A stretch of 64,000 nt of DNA from Blautia massiliensis (ex Durand et al. 2017) (GTDB lineage: Bacteria; Bacillota; Clostridia; Lachnospirales; Lachnospiraceae). The notes below the pieces were generated by a model. It was not told the origin of the DNA, searched no databases, and saw only the letters and a list, made by a program, of their open reading frames with translations. Positions 1-8,666 of the stretch are shown in pieces (positions within the stretch are counted from its first letter, which is position 1; every line of letters begins with the position of its first letter). The stretch is taken from NCBI RefSeq assembly GCF_001487165.1, contig NZ_LN913006.1:1854305-1918304 (forward strand). Reading direction: 5' to 3'. The translations under genes and the position numbers were made by a program.

Positions 1-170
1 CCCCCGGCTTTCAGGCCGTAGCGGAAACCATTGCATCCGAACCTTTCCGCCGGTTTTTAGCTCTTCAAACCGGATACGATACTACTGACACCGGAAATAT
101 CCGGCATATTTAGGGCTAAGAAAAACGCTTATGTAAAAAATTCTTCCGCAACCATTTCTTTGATAATACA
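1..170. other. Window edge without a recognised gene
   Basis: I recognise no gene here. An open frame runs in from the left edge on the plus strand and stops at 111-113 (about 36 codons). It could be the 3' end of a gene lying outside the window, but it is too short to judge. Confidence 0.3.
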
Positions 171-172
171 AA

Positions 173-250
173 ATCAGCCAGCACGTCAATGATCACTCCT
201 TATTTTTGCCTAATTAAGGAAGTTTCTTGATCCTATGACTGCTGGCTGAT
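173..250 (-). terminator. Long imperfect hairpin after the wall-binding protein gene
   Basis: A perfect 11-bp inverted repeat (ATCAGCCAGCA at 173-183, TGCTGGCTGAT at 240-250) encloses further pairing (GTCA/TGAC, GATC/GATC, CCTTA/TAAGG), giving an imperfect stem across nearly all 78 nt. It starts 3 nt after the stop codon of the minus-strand gene, and the transcript then reads GATTTTG. It is probably a terminator with an unusually elaborate stem; a small repeat element is the alternative. Confidence 0.5.
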
Positions 251-252
251 CT

Positions 253-1827
253 TTATTTATTCAGATATTGATATACTCTTGAAGAAATCGAACGAATTCC
301 GTACAGTAAATGATCTTCGGAAGCGCCTTCTGAAAATATACATAATACATAATTTGTTTTCTTTCCATAGACGATTGCCATATCATGCTGAACTGAGCTT
401 GTCTCACCAGTTTTGTTCGCGCATACTATACCTGTCGGAAGACCTGATGGAATTTTGTATCGTTTCGTCTGATGCAGTAAAAGATTTAGCATTTCTCTGG
501 AATACTGTTGAGAAACACACTGACCTCGATAGATTTTTTCTAAGAGTATCCCACAATCTTTTGCAGATGCCGTGTTACGCCAGCCATCACTGCTCCAGGC
601 AGAAGAAGACGGATGCAGGGAACTGTGACAACCGGTATTTTTGTAACCGTTCTTTCGAAGATATTGGTTCACTACAGCCGTTCCTCCTACAAAGCTTCCG
701 CCTCCCTGACGCCTTACCAGTTCATTATAACATTCATTATCACTGACGGTGATCATATCCCACAGCAAGCTGTACACACCGGAGCTGTATTGCATTTTTC
801 CCTGACGGATCTGATCATAGACCGACGCCATCACAAATGCCTTGATCGTACTTGCCGGATACATTTCCCGATCATTTATGTTTACAACATTTCCTGTTTT
901 CAGATCTTTTATATAAACAGACCATTCTCCACCGTAGGCAGAAACAAAGCTCTCCAATTCCGATTTAAATGCACTTAGAGCATACTCTGATCTTGTACTT
1001 TTTCTTCCCTGCCAGTCCACATACTGACCATCCGGTGTTTTCATATTTTTCGCAATGGTTCCGTTCGATTTCAGGTAATAACCATCTTTCCACCGGTTCA
1101 CCAGCATTTTTCCATTTTGGTCTACATAATATTGCTGGCCCTCACAGGTTACCCACCCTGCCTTCTGTACCATTCTTCCGTTATCATTGCCAAAATAATA
1201 AATTCCGTTAAACTTTTTTCCCTGAACTGTTTTGTTCACTTTATGAAAAGACGGACGCATGCAGATTCTTCCGGTTCCATAGAAATAATAATAACCACCT
1301 TTAAAATTACGCCCACCGAATCTTCTCTGTCTTATATAGCGTACTGTTCCACGATCAGCCAGTTTTCCGTACGCTTCCACATAATAAATGCCTGCGATAA
1401 TTTTTTTGCCCCGTACCTTCTGTTCAGCTATGTTTACAAAGCCACGCTCTCCCTTTGAAATTCTTCCATTGGAGTCTGTGATGTGGTATTTATCAAAGCG
1501 GACACCAGAAACTGTCTTTTTATCGAAATAATAAACGGATTGCTTTCTCAAAAGTTTTCCGTTTTTATCAAACATATAAAATCCTGTTTTTAAAAACTCT
1601 GTCTTTGGGATTGACAAATAACGTAATCCGGTAAGTTTTCGCTTATTAGAATCTTTCAAATACCAGTTCCCGCCAGATTTCTGAAGATAATTTCCACTGT
1701 TATCCCAAAATCGTACCGTTCTTTCAGCAGCCTCGACCTTTATCTCTGTACTTCTGGCACCAATAATACATCCAAAAACCACTACTAATATCAACCAATA
1801 TATACAAACTGTTTTTTTTGCTTTCAT
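253..1827 (-). CDS. Secreted wall-binding protein with class A beta-lactamase-like domain
   Basis: The protein has an N-terminal signal or anchor (hydrophobic residues 8-23), then about 230 residues of Tyr/Gly/Phe-rich glucan- or choline-binding-type repeats, then a serine penicillin-recognising domain (about 285-524). The SxxK motif is Ser326-Thr-Ile-Lys329, SDN is 362-364 and KTG is 472-474, so the nucleophile site is intact. I cannot find the omega-loop Glu (ExxLN) that class A beta-lactamases need for deacylation: the segment between SDN and KTG has Ser/His-rich sequence there. It is therefore more likely a peptidoglycan-acting or penicillin-binding protein than a resistance enzyme. The repeats resemble those of the GH25 and L,D-transpeptidase genes near 48-51 kb, suggesting a shared wall ligand. 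The ATG lies 8 nt after a perfect hairpin and has only a weak ribosome site. Confidence 0.8.
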   Translation of the reverse strand: MKAKKTVCIYWLILVVVFGCIIGARSTEIKVEAAERTVRFWDNSGNYLQKSGGNWYLKDSNKRKLTGLRYLSIPKTEFLKTGFYMFDKNGKLLRKQSVYYFDKKTVSGVRFDKYHITDSNGRISKGERGFVNIAEQKVRGKKIIAGIYYVEAYGKLADRGTVRYIRQRRFGGRNFKGGYYYFYGTGRICMRPSFHKVNKTVQGKKFNGIYYFGNDNGRMVQKAGWVTCEGQQYYVDQNGKMLVNRWKDGYYLKSNGTIAKNMKTPDGQYVDWQGRKSTRSEYALSAFKSELESFVSAYGGEWSVYIKDLKTGNVVNINDREMYPASTIKAFVMASVYDQIRQGKMQYSSGVYSLLWDMITVSDNECYNELVRRQGGGSFVGGTAVVNQYLRKNGYKNTGCHSSLHPSSSAWSSDGWRNTASAKDCGILLEKIYRGQCVSQQYSREMLNLLLHQTKRYKIPSGLPTGIVCANKTGETSSVQHDMAIVYGKKTNYVLCIFSEGASEDHLLYGIRSISSRVYQYLNK

Positions 1828-1835
1828 ACTTTAAC

Positions 1836-1864
1836 AAGACCTGCCACAGACGATGGCAGGTCTT
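1836..1864 (-). terminator. 11-bp perfect hairpin between two minus-strand genes
   Basis: AAGACCTGCCA (1836-1846) pairs with TGGCAGGTCTT (1854-1864) across a 7-nt loop. It lies 15 nt after the acyltransferase stop and 8 nt before the next ATG. There is no long U tract (TCTTGTTAAAG follows). The only AGG available as a ribosome site for the next gene is inside the 3' arm, so the hairpin could also limit translation. Confidence 0.5.
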
Positions 1865-1879
1865 TCTCCTTTATCTTTA

Positions 1880-2956
1880 TTATCCTATTTTCACACAGAT
1901 GTTCTGGATCAGGCGGTTGTATCCGCTTACCTTTTTCAGCCATTCCAGCGCTATGGACACTGCCAGTGAAGCCAGCAGAAGCGTCAGTGTATTGGTCAGA
2001 AAATATCCACTCACATACACAAAAGAAGATTTTCTTATAAATGTATGTATCAGAAATATATTCATGGAATGTTTTCCGAGGAACAATAAAATCTGTCGCA
2101 CTCCCGGAATGACATTAATAAATTCGCAGCAAAATGCCATAAATACAATTGGATACACACCCCAGTGGATCTCACTGTATACCGTCAGCGGCAAAGTTCT
2201 GTACGCTTTATACAAAATAAACACCGCAAGAAGCTCCAGAAGAAATTTGAAAACATGCTTCATTCCAGCATTCCATATCTTAAACCATCGGTTAAACAGA
2301 TCATACTTGGCTACACACATTCCCATGAGAAATACCGGTAAAAATGCATAAATACCCGTAATTCCCATAACCTCCAGGGAAATTATCCGTGGAAATGCTG
2401 CAACAGCCACAAGAATAAATACCAGATATTCTTCCTTTATCATAAACAGTGGCACGCAGATGATAAAAATGATCGCCGCACTCATATACCACCAGGTTCC
2501 GTTCAGAGTCGAAGTTCCGAAAAGTTTCGCCAGACCAAAAAAATCCAGCACCATTGCGCTAACACCTTTGGCAATATTTCCGTTTCCGAAATATCTGGCC
2601 ACGGCATAGCCGTTATAAAGCTGTGAGCTCACAACAGAAAGCCCCCATATAATCCAGAACCCTCCCATTGTTTTTATCAGTCTTTTGGCTGTCCACTTGC
2701 CAGGTGTAGAATTATTTTTTCTGTAACTGAGATACAGTCCGTATCCGGAAATAAATGCATAGATCGGTACACAGATCTTAAATGTTCTGCACAGATACAT
2801 GATCCGATCTGCTGAAAACGGAGTGAAAACAACATTCAGCCCCTCAAATCTATCTTGACTCAGATACATATGATGGAACAGCATTATAACAATGGCAATG
2901 CCCTTCATCGCCTGAGAATTATATTTATCAAACTTTATTGCCTGCTTTCCTTCCAA
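1880..2956 (-). CDS. Membrane acyltransferase, acyltransferase-3 family
   Basis: This is an integral membrane protein of 358 residues with the acyltransferase-3 (OafA/NodX-type) layout. An early segment, MKGIAIVIMLFHH near residue 17, carries the His typical of the family, followed by about ten hydrophobic segments. Family members move acetyl or succinyl groups from the cytoplasm to sugars of surface polymers. Here it follows three CDP-glycerol transferase-type genes on the same strand, so decoration of a teichoic-acid-like or related glycan is the natural inference. The start is TTG with GGAGG 7 nt upstream. The acyl donor and acceptor cannot be read from sequence. Confidence 0.8.
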   Translation of the reverse strand: MEGKQAIKFDKYNSQAMKGIAIVIMLFHHMYLSQDRFEGLNVVFTPFSADRIMYLCRTFKICVPIYAFISGYGLYLSYRKNNSTPGKWTAKRLIKTMGGFWIIWGLSVVSSQLYNGYAVARYFGNGNIAKGVSAMVLDFFGLAKLFGTSTLNGTWWYMSAAIIFIICVPLFMIKEEYLVFILVAVAAFPRIISLEVMGITGIYAFLPVFLMGMCVAKYDLFNRWFKIWNAGMKHVFKFLLELLAVFILYKAYRTLPLTVYSEIHWGVYPIVFMAFCCEFINVIPGVRQILLFLGKHSMNIFLIHTFIRKSSFVYVSGYFLTNTLTLLLASLAVSIALEWLKKVSGYNRLIQNICVKIG

Positions 2957-2971
2957 AATCCAACCTCCATA

Positions 2972-5740
2972 TTACCGATTCTCGATGATCCTCTCATAAA
3001 CTCGTTTGGAACAGTTACGGTCATTAAATGCAAAGGTCTCATCCATTCGTTTCCGATATTCCTCTTTCATCTGACAGCCGTCTGCCATATATTCGATGAT
3101 CCGGTCCACAGTTCCGTCCAGTGTATGCTCCACCTCTCCGAAGCCATCTCTCTCATAGTCAAAGTATCCCTCTGTGTAGGAATGCGCGCCACTGAAAAAG
3201 CTGTCTCTGTCAAACTGGGAGTATACGATGGGTTTTCTCAAATATGCAAAATCAAAGGCAACCGAAGAATAGTCCGTGATCATCAGATCTGTCTGGGCAA
3301 AAATGTCCTTGTAGGAATAAGACGAATCCATAAATTTTACCCGTGGATCATGACGGAACATATGCAGACCGTCAATGGTATTTGGGTGAGGCATGAAGCA
3401 GATGGTATATCCGTACTTCTCTGCCGCTCCCAGAAGTCTTTCGCTGTTGAGAAGATCATCATAAAAATGGAAATATTCGCTTTCCTGAAATTCTTTTCCA
3501 AGCTGCCATACCCCTCTGGCATCGGTTCCTGAGGAAAGGCTTTTGCGCCAGGTAGGCATCACCGTCACATACTTACGCTCATCATGGACCAGACGGTCAT
3601 AACGCGGCATTCCCGTAAGCCAGATATTTTTTTCCGGATAAAAATAGTCATAGGTAAAGGCAGAATCATATTCCGGCTTTGTGCTGACGATAAATCCGAA
3701 AAGATTACGGTTGTATTTGTTCAGCCACTTGGACTGGTTGTCTTTGGTCACACCATGCTGTAAAAATACCAGCTTTTTGTCATAGATGATATCGCGGTAC
3801 AGATACTCCAGCTTTCCAAAAGGATTGATCACCGGTTTGTTAGCCTGGGAGGACAGTGAAAATTCATTCAGCAGGAACAGAAGCTTATGCTTCCAGGAGA
3901 AAGGCTCCACAACCTTTCCAAGCTTCTTCATTTCCACATAATCCTGTGTATCCTTGTTGACTACAAAGTACGGCTCCACCGTAGGGTCCGGATTGGCGCA
4001 GAGATAGCGGAACATCACTTCGCCGTTGTCATCTCCGCGTGTTGTACGATCGGAGATCAGCCAGATCTGCTTTTTCTGCTTTGCCTTCTGCATCTCGTAG
4101 AGCTTACGTACGAGAACTGCCTTTTTTCCGGCCTTTCCCTGAGAAAATATTGCTTTGGTGCGTTTTTTCTTCAGCTGTTTCTCCCTACTCTGACTGTATG
4201 GCTCTACCGTTACTTCATACTGATGGCCCAGAACCTTTGCATCTTCCTGATCCTCTCCACGGATCATCCGGACTTTTTCGTTAAGATACAGAAGCTTATC
4301 CTCTATATGCAGGAAAAGCGGCAGCTTCTTTGTAAATGGCACATATTTTCCGTAGGAAATATTGTACATTTTATTTATATGTCCATCTGTGCCTGTGCCC
4401 CAGCTGATAAACTCCCGGATCTCGGAAAGCGGAATGTCCACGATATACAGCTTCTCAACGGCACTTTCTTCTCTGCACCAGCCGGTTCTTTCCAGTGTAT
4501 ATTTCCATCTGGCTTCATAGGTGTTGCCACCAGTCATCATATATGCACGGTTTGTCCTGCTCACAGGCTCCACAATGGAAAATTCACAGTGAAGCTGGTC
4601 TTTTTCCGGCTGGAATATCTTGACACGGAGATTGTCATATATGGGATTCAGGATCGTGTCTGCCTGATCCGGAAATTTTTTGCATATATCCGGATAATAT
4701 TTCCGGAGAAGATATACTTTGTTTGCCCTGCTGATATGCTGATTGGACATCACGATCTCCGGAAACTCCATCTGCTTCAGGAAGCTTTCGATACCTTCCT
4801 CATATCTGCACTTTTTCTCTTCATCAAGCTTCTCGTTATCAAATATGATATCAGCTATTTTTGCGCTGTAATACAGCAGCACATAATCTGCATTTTTTTC
4901 ATGAACAGGATTTTCTTTTATTCTGCAGTCTGCGATCTTTCGGAAAAATTCCTGATAAAATACCTCCAGCTGGTCCGGATCCTGCAGCATATTCTTCCAA
5001 TCATCCACCATGAGATGGTCCGCAAGGATCTGCACATAGATATCTTCCCCTGAAGCCACTCCCAGACTCCGGCAGCTTACAACGGACTGATATACCATGG
5101 TCATCACATCCAGATACCAGATCTCCGGACGGATCTCGGATACCCATTTCACCTGATCTGCGGCAAATGTGTAAGCGGTATACAGCTGATGCAGAAGATA
5201 TACATTGTTATCCAGCGTTGTTTTTTCGGTGAAACGGTTACAGTAATTATTATGCTCCCGCACATAGATATTTCCTTTTCCACGGATCTTTGTTAGGACA
5301 ACATCTCTGTTTTCTTCCTCAAAGCAGCGTCTGATCTCTGCACTGGATTTTGGGGAAAAACGGATTCCGGCTTTTGCAAAAACAACATAGCTTCCGGCTA
5401 TCTTATCCTTCAGCTCCGCCACAAGATCCCCGCATTCCAGTCCGTCAATATATAAAAGATCCCGGTCATCCAGCATCTCCCGGAAACGAGGATCCTCCGG
5501 ATTGAACTCTCCGTAGATCTTATCCAGCTCTTCGTCCTTGAGCTCTTTCTCCTTTTCTCCGGCTTCCTCCAGCTCCCGCATGTCCCGTTCATCAGGAATA
5601 TCCATATCTCCTGCAATGCATACTGCAAGGATCTGTACCGTTCCTTCCGGTGTGACCTCACGTACATTTTTAAAGGTTCTGTAAAGCTTTGCGGTATCTT
5701 TTGCAAAAACAACTACTGAAAATTCATACTCCCTGTTCAT
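2972..5740 (-). CDS. CDP-glycerol glycerophosphotransferase family protein (TagF-like), large
   Basis: This 922-residue protein has the family's C-terminal catalytic domain from about residue 550. Its marks are FLQHGVTKDN, VMPTWR, a FMPHPN motif and ITDYSSVAFDFAYLRKP, which together form the CDP-polyol binding and catalytic site of TagB/TagF enzymes. The N-terminal 400 residues begin like a degenerate GT2 fold (FSVVVFAKD) with an acidic insertion near 55-85 and look regulatory or membrane-docking. A beta-rich linker follows at about 380-520. TagF enzymes polymerise glycerol phosphate on a lipid-linked primer at the inner membrane face. It is the third of three tandem family members (16-24-nt gaps), so the trio probably acts on one polymer. 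The polyol (glycerol or ribitol) is unknown. A good AAAGGAG site supports the ATG. Confidence 0.85.
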   Translation of the reverse strand: MNREYEFSVVVFAKDTAKLYRTFKNVREVTPEGTVQILAVCIAGDMDIPDERDMRELEEAGEKEKELKDEELDKIYGEFNPEDPRFREMLDDRDLLYIDGLECGDLVAELKDKIAGSYVVFAKAGIRFSPKSSAEIRRCFEEENRDVVLTKIRGKGNIYVREHNNYCNRFTEKTTLDNNVYLLHQLYTAYTFAADQVKWVSEIRPEIWYLDVMTMVYQSVVSCRSLGVASGEDIYVQILADHLMVDDWKNMLQDPDQLEVFYQEFFRKIADCRIKENPVHEKNADYVLLYYSAKIADIIFDNEKLDEEKKCRYEEGIESFLKQMEFPEIVMSNQHISRANKVYLLRKYYPDICKKFPDQADTILNPIYDNLRVKIFQPEKDQLHCEFSIVEPVSRTNRAYMMTGGNTYEARWKYTLERTGWCREESAVEKLYIVDIPLSEIREFISWGTGTDGHINKMYNISYGKYVPFTKKLPLFLHIEDKLLYLNEKVRMIRGEDQEDAKVLGHQYEVTVEPYSQSREKQLKKKRTKAIFSQGKAGKKAVLVRKLYEMQKAKQKKQIWLISDRTTRGDDNGEVMFRYLCANPDPTVEPYFVVNKDTQDYVEMKKLGKVVEPFSWKHKLLFLLNEFSLSSQANKPVINPFGKLEYLYRDIIYDKKLVFLQHGVTKDNQSKWLNKYNRNLFGFIVSTKPEYDSAFTYDYFYPEKNIWLTGMPRYDRLVHDERKYVTVMPTWRKSLSSGTDARGVWQLGKEFQESEYFHFYDDLLNSERLLGAAEKYGYTICFMPHPNTIDGLHMFRHDPRVKFMDSSYSYKDIFAQTDLMITDYSSVAFDFAYLRKPIVYSQFDRDSFFSGAHSYTEGYFDYERDGFGEVEHTLDGTVDRIIEYMADGCQMKEEYRKRMDETFAFNDRNCSKRVYERIIENR

Positions 5741-5763
5741 ATTGCTCCTTTTGTATCCTTACA

Positions 5764-7428
5764 TTAAAATTTTTTCTCTTTCAGCCTTCTTTTCAGTTTG
5801 TCCGGTATTTGAGCATTGGCTATATATTCATAAATTCGTTTGCTGTTGTCATTGTCCCTGTAGGGAAGAAGCTCATCTCTTCTTCCTGAAAATTCCGGTT
5901 TTTCACGGAATCCGTTCCTCGCATATTCTCCGATAAGGTCTACCAGCTGGTTCTGATCCCATGCCAGATCTCCGAAAACATCTTTTTTGTAGTCCATATA
6001 GCTTCCCTGGACTTTCTCATAGGTTTCCAGATCAAAGGGATAAAATACCACCGGTTTTTCCTGATAGTAGACATCCCAGGAAACAGAAGAATAATCGGTG
6101 ATCAGCATATGACAGCTCATCAGAAGCTGATTCAGCGGCATAGTCCCAAATGGGATCAGACGGATATGCCTGTCTTCCACCTGAAAGCTCCGGATATGTT
6201 CCCGGAATTTCGGATGGATATAAAAATTCAGCGTGATATTTTCCTTTTCCAGAAGAGTCTTAAGCCTCTCATCCTGCAGAAATGCTTTATAACGCTGATA
6301 GTATTCACTTTTTTTGAACTGCTCCTCGCTGATATCCTCCAGCCAGCTTCTCCATGTAGGCATCAGCAGGATCTCTTTATGAGCCGGATCCGACTTGTCC
6401 TCCAGCACATCCCATCTGGCCAAACCAGTGATGATGATCTCTTCATTATCGTATCCGAAATAATCATGGATGATCTTCTGTTCATAACCCGAAGACACCA
6501 CAAACAGTGCCATCTGATTGCCTCCGCCTTTATGAAAGGTCCTGTGGCATTGCTTGAAGCCCATCACTCCATGCTGGAGAAATACAATGTTCTTCCGTGC
6601 CTGATACAGAACCTTGTAGATGCTGTTGGGCGAATCCCAGATATAAAAATGCCGGATTGCATCGGTAGATATCAGATACCGTGCAGCGCTGAGATAGATC
6701 ATGTACTTAAATGACATGAACTGGATCACATTGGCATCATACTCTTTTACAGCCTGATAATCCGGACATTTTTTATCTATTACATAAAAAATCCGACTTC
6801 TGTCCTTCTCCGATGCATGCTCCATACAGTACCGGAAAAAATAGAGGCCGTTGTCCTGTGCCATTGTACAGTATTTCTCGCAGATCAGCCATAATTTCTT
6901 ATGATCCCAGTAAGGTTTCAGGATAAAATAGCAGAATAATGCAAGAAATTCTTTTGCTATAAATGCATAGCTGTCATATTTCGGATCATATTTCCGGTAT
7001 TGAATGGTAAACTGCCTTGCTCCGTTGACAAAGGGATAAACCATATGCCCATCCCCGGTTCTGGTCCATCTTGGAAAAAGGATCAGCTTAAGTTTAAGTT
7101 TTGAACTTAAGCCTCCCAGGATCGCATCCTCATAATTTCCTTTTCCTTCTTTATCCACAGATGCCACCACATCCCAGAATGCGGTTTCCATCGGATACTG
7201 ATCTACATTGATCTGTGCATGATACACGATCGTATTTCCTTTTTTTGCTGTCTGCATTTCAAAAGGAAAACTTGTATCCAACACTGCATTTCGCTGTTTC
7301 AGCTTCAGGGAACGGATCCTTCCTCTGGATCCTTCCAGCTCAAAACTGATCTTTATGGTTCCTTTTGTCAGCGAAAATTTCCTGGTTTTTACCTTGATCT
7401 CCGCCGGAGCTTCCATTAACTGCTGCAA
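5764..7428 (-). CDS. CDP-glycerol glycerophosphotransferase family protein, medium
   Basis: This 554-residue member of the TagB/TagF family has an N-terminal beta-rich domain (about 8-110) like the linker of its larger neighbour. The catalytic domain follows, with FLQHGVMGFKQ, LLMPTWRSW, FYIHPKF and ITDYSSVSWDVYYQEKP. It should transfer a polyol phosphate from a CDP-activated donor to a lipid-linked acceptor. The start is TTG with AGGTGG 7 nt upstream; the next in-frame ATG, four codons on, has no ribosome site of its own. It is 15 nt from the upstream family member and 24 nt from the downstream one, so the three are probably co-transcribed. Confidence 0.85.
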   Translation of the reverse strand: MQQLMEAPAEIKVKTRKFSLTKGTIKISFELEGSRGRIRSLKLKQRNAVLDTSFPFEMQTAKKGNTIVYHAQINVDQYPMETAFWDVVASVDKEGKGNYEDAILGGLSSKLKLKLILFPRWTRTGDGHMVYPFVNGARQFTIQYRKYDPKYDSYAFIAKEFLALFCYFILKPYWDHKKLWLICEKYCTMAQDNGLYFFRYCMEHASEKDRSRIFYVIDKKCPDYQAVKEYDANVIQFMSFKYMIYLSAARYLISTDAIRHFYIWDSPNSIYKVLYQARKNIVFLQHGVMGFKQCHRTFHKGGGNQMALFVVSSGYEQKIIHDYFGYDNEEIIITGLARWDVLEDKSDPAHKEILLMPTWRSWLEDISEEQFKKSEYYQRYKAFLQDERLKTLLEKENITLNFYIHPKFREHIRSFQVEDRHIRLIPFGTMPLNQLLMSCHMLITDYSSVSWDVYYQEKPVVFYPFDLETYEKVQGSYMDYKKDVFGDLAWDQNQLVDLIGEYARNGFREKPEFSGRRDELLPYRDNDNSKRIYEYIANAQIPDKLKRRLKEKKF

Positions 7429-7442
7429 TTTTTCACCACCTG

Positions 7443-8639
7443 TTACATTTCTTTGATCGCTTTGTAATTTCTTTCACAATTCTTTGTATCCCACAGATCA
7501 AAATATTTTCCGTGTCTTTCCAGATAGATCTCTTCATTGGCAAATCCCTGCTTATGCAGGCGGATCAGCCAGTCCGTTACTTCCTGTTCCGTTACACATA
7601 CCGGACCGAAGCCATCTTTCCGGAAATCAAAATACCCGATCTGATGATGACTTTGCCGGAATTTTTCATTGTCAAACTGGTAGTAGACCAGTGGCTTTTT
7701 CATGTAGGCAAAGTCCATGGCCACACTGGAAAAATCAGTCACCAGCACTGCGGACTCTTTAAGGAGTGTCTGCACATCGTACTCAGGCCAGGACGCCACT
7801 GTGATCTTCGGATGATCCACATGAAAATATTTCAGGAACCGATGCATTTCCCTGTGCGGATAAAAGATGATCTGAAGATCGTTCTCCTCAATATAGCGGA
7901 TCAGTCTCTCATCCTTGAGAAGTGCATCCCAGTACCGGTAATAATCGGTTTCCATGAATTTCTGTGCTTCCAGCTCGTGATCAGAGGCTGAGATCTCATT
8001 GCGGATATACATACGCCAGGTCGGCATGATCAGGATCTGGTTCTTTTTTACCTTCATATCATGAAGCTGGTCAAAACGACACAGTCCCAGCTCCTGCACA
8101 TAGCCTTCCGGATATCCGTACCGGTCATTGACATATTTCCACTCATCATAGGTACTGGTAACAAAAAGACTCATTTTTGTATGGGGATAATACAGAAAAC
8201 TAAGATCTGCCGTAATGATCCCATGCTGCAGGAACGCCCGCTTGTTCCGTAGGATTCCGTAAACCTCCAGCACATAGCAGATGGCTGCGTTTGGTTTTCC
8301 CATTTTCTGGGAGCTGATATTTTTTGATGCAGCCAGATAGTAGATCCAGTGGCGGAAGCTTCCATACTGGATCACAGGTCCCAGATTTTTTACCCGGGCA
8401 TAATCCGGAGATTTTCTGTTGATGGCGTACACTGCATCCTCACTGGTATTTTCTCTCAGATATTTGTACAGCCAGAATCCATTATCCCGGCATTCATTCT
8501 CCGTATCACAGAGAAGCCAGAGGTCCCTGCGAAAAAGTCTGTAGACCATCGCAATGGGAAATGCCAGGATAAACTTGATGATGTGAAGCAGATCCCCCGG
8601 TTTTACTCGTTTCAGTTTTTCAAGAAATGTCTGTTCCAT
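7443..8639 (-). CDS. CDP-glycerol glycerophosphotransferase family protein, compact (TagB-like)
   Basis: At 398 residues this is essentially the catalytic domain alone, similar in size to primer-type TagB enzymes. Motifs are FLQHGIITADLSF, LIMPTWRMY, FYPHREM and VTDFSSVAMDFAYMKKPLVYYQFD. By analogy with TagB/TagF pairs, the small enzyme could add the first polyol phosphate and the larger downstream ones extend it. That order is inference. It starts with ATG behind AGAGGGAAAC and lies 27 nt after the lipoprotein gene in the same direction. Confidence 0.85.
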   Translation of the reverse strand: MEQTFLEKLKRVKPGDLLHIIKFILAFPIAMVYRLFRRDLWLLCDTENECRDNGFWLYKYLRENTSEDAVYAINRKSPDYARVKNLGPVIQYGSFRHWIYYLAASKNISSQKMGKPNAAICYVLEVYGILRNKRAFLQHGIITADLSFLYYPHTKMSLFVTSTYDEWKYVNDRYGYPEGYVQELGLCRFDQLHDMKVKKNQILIMPTWRMYIRNEISASDHELEAQKFMETDYYRYWDALLKDERLIRYIEENDLQIIFYPHREMHRFLKYFHVDHPKITVASWPEYDVQTLLKESAVLVTDFSSVAMDFAYMKKPLVYYQFDNEKFRQSHHQIGYFDFRKDGFGPVCVTEQEVTDWLIRLHKQGFANEEIYLERHGKYFDLWDTKNCERNYKAIKEM

Positions 8640-8666
8640 GTTTCCCTCTGTTTGCAGAATCCCGTT

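Noticed and set aside
113-205. Possible 22-26 codon minus-strand mini-gene starting GTG behind AAGGAG
   Set aside because: It lies inside the hairpin after a stop codon; no toxin-like membrane helix, and too short to support.
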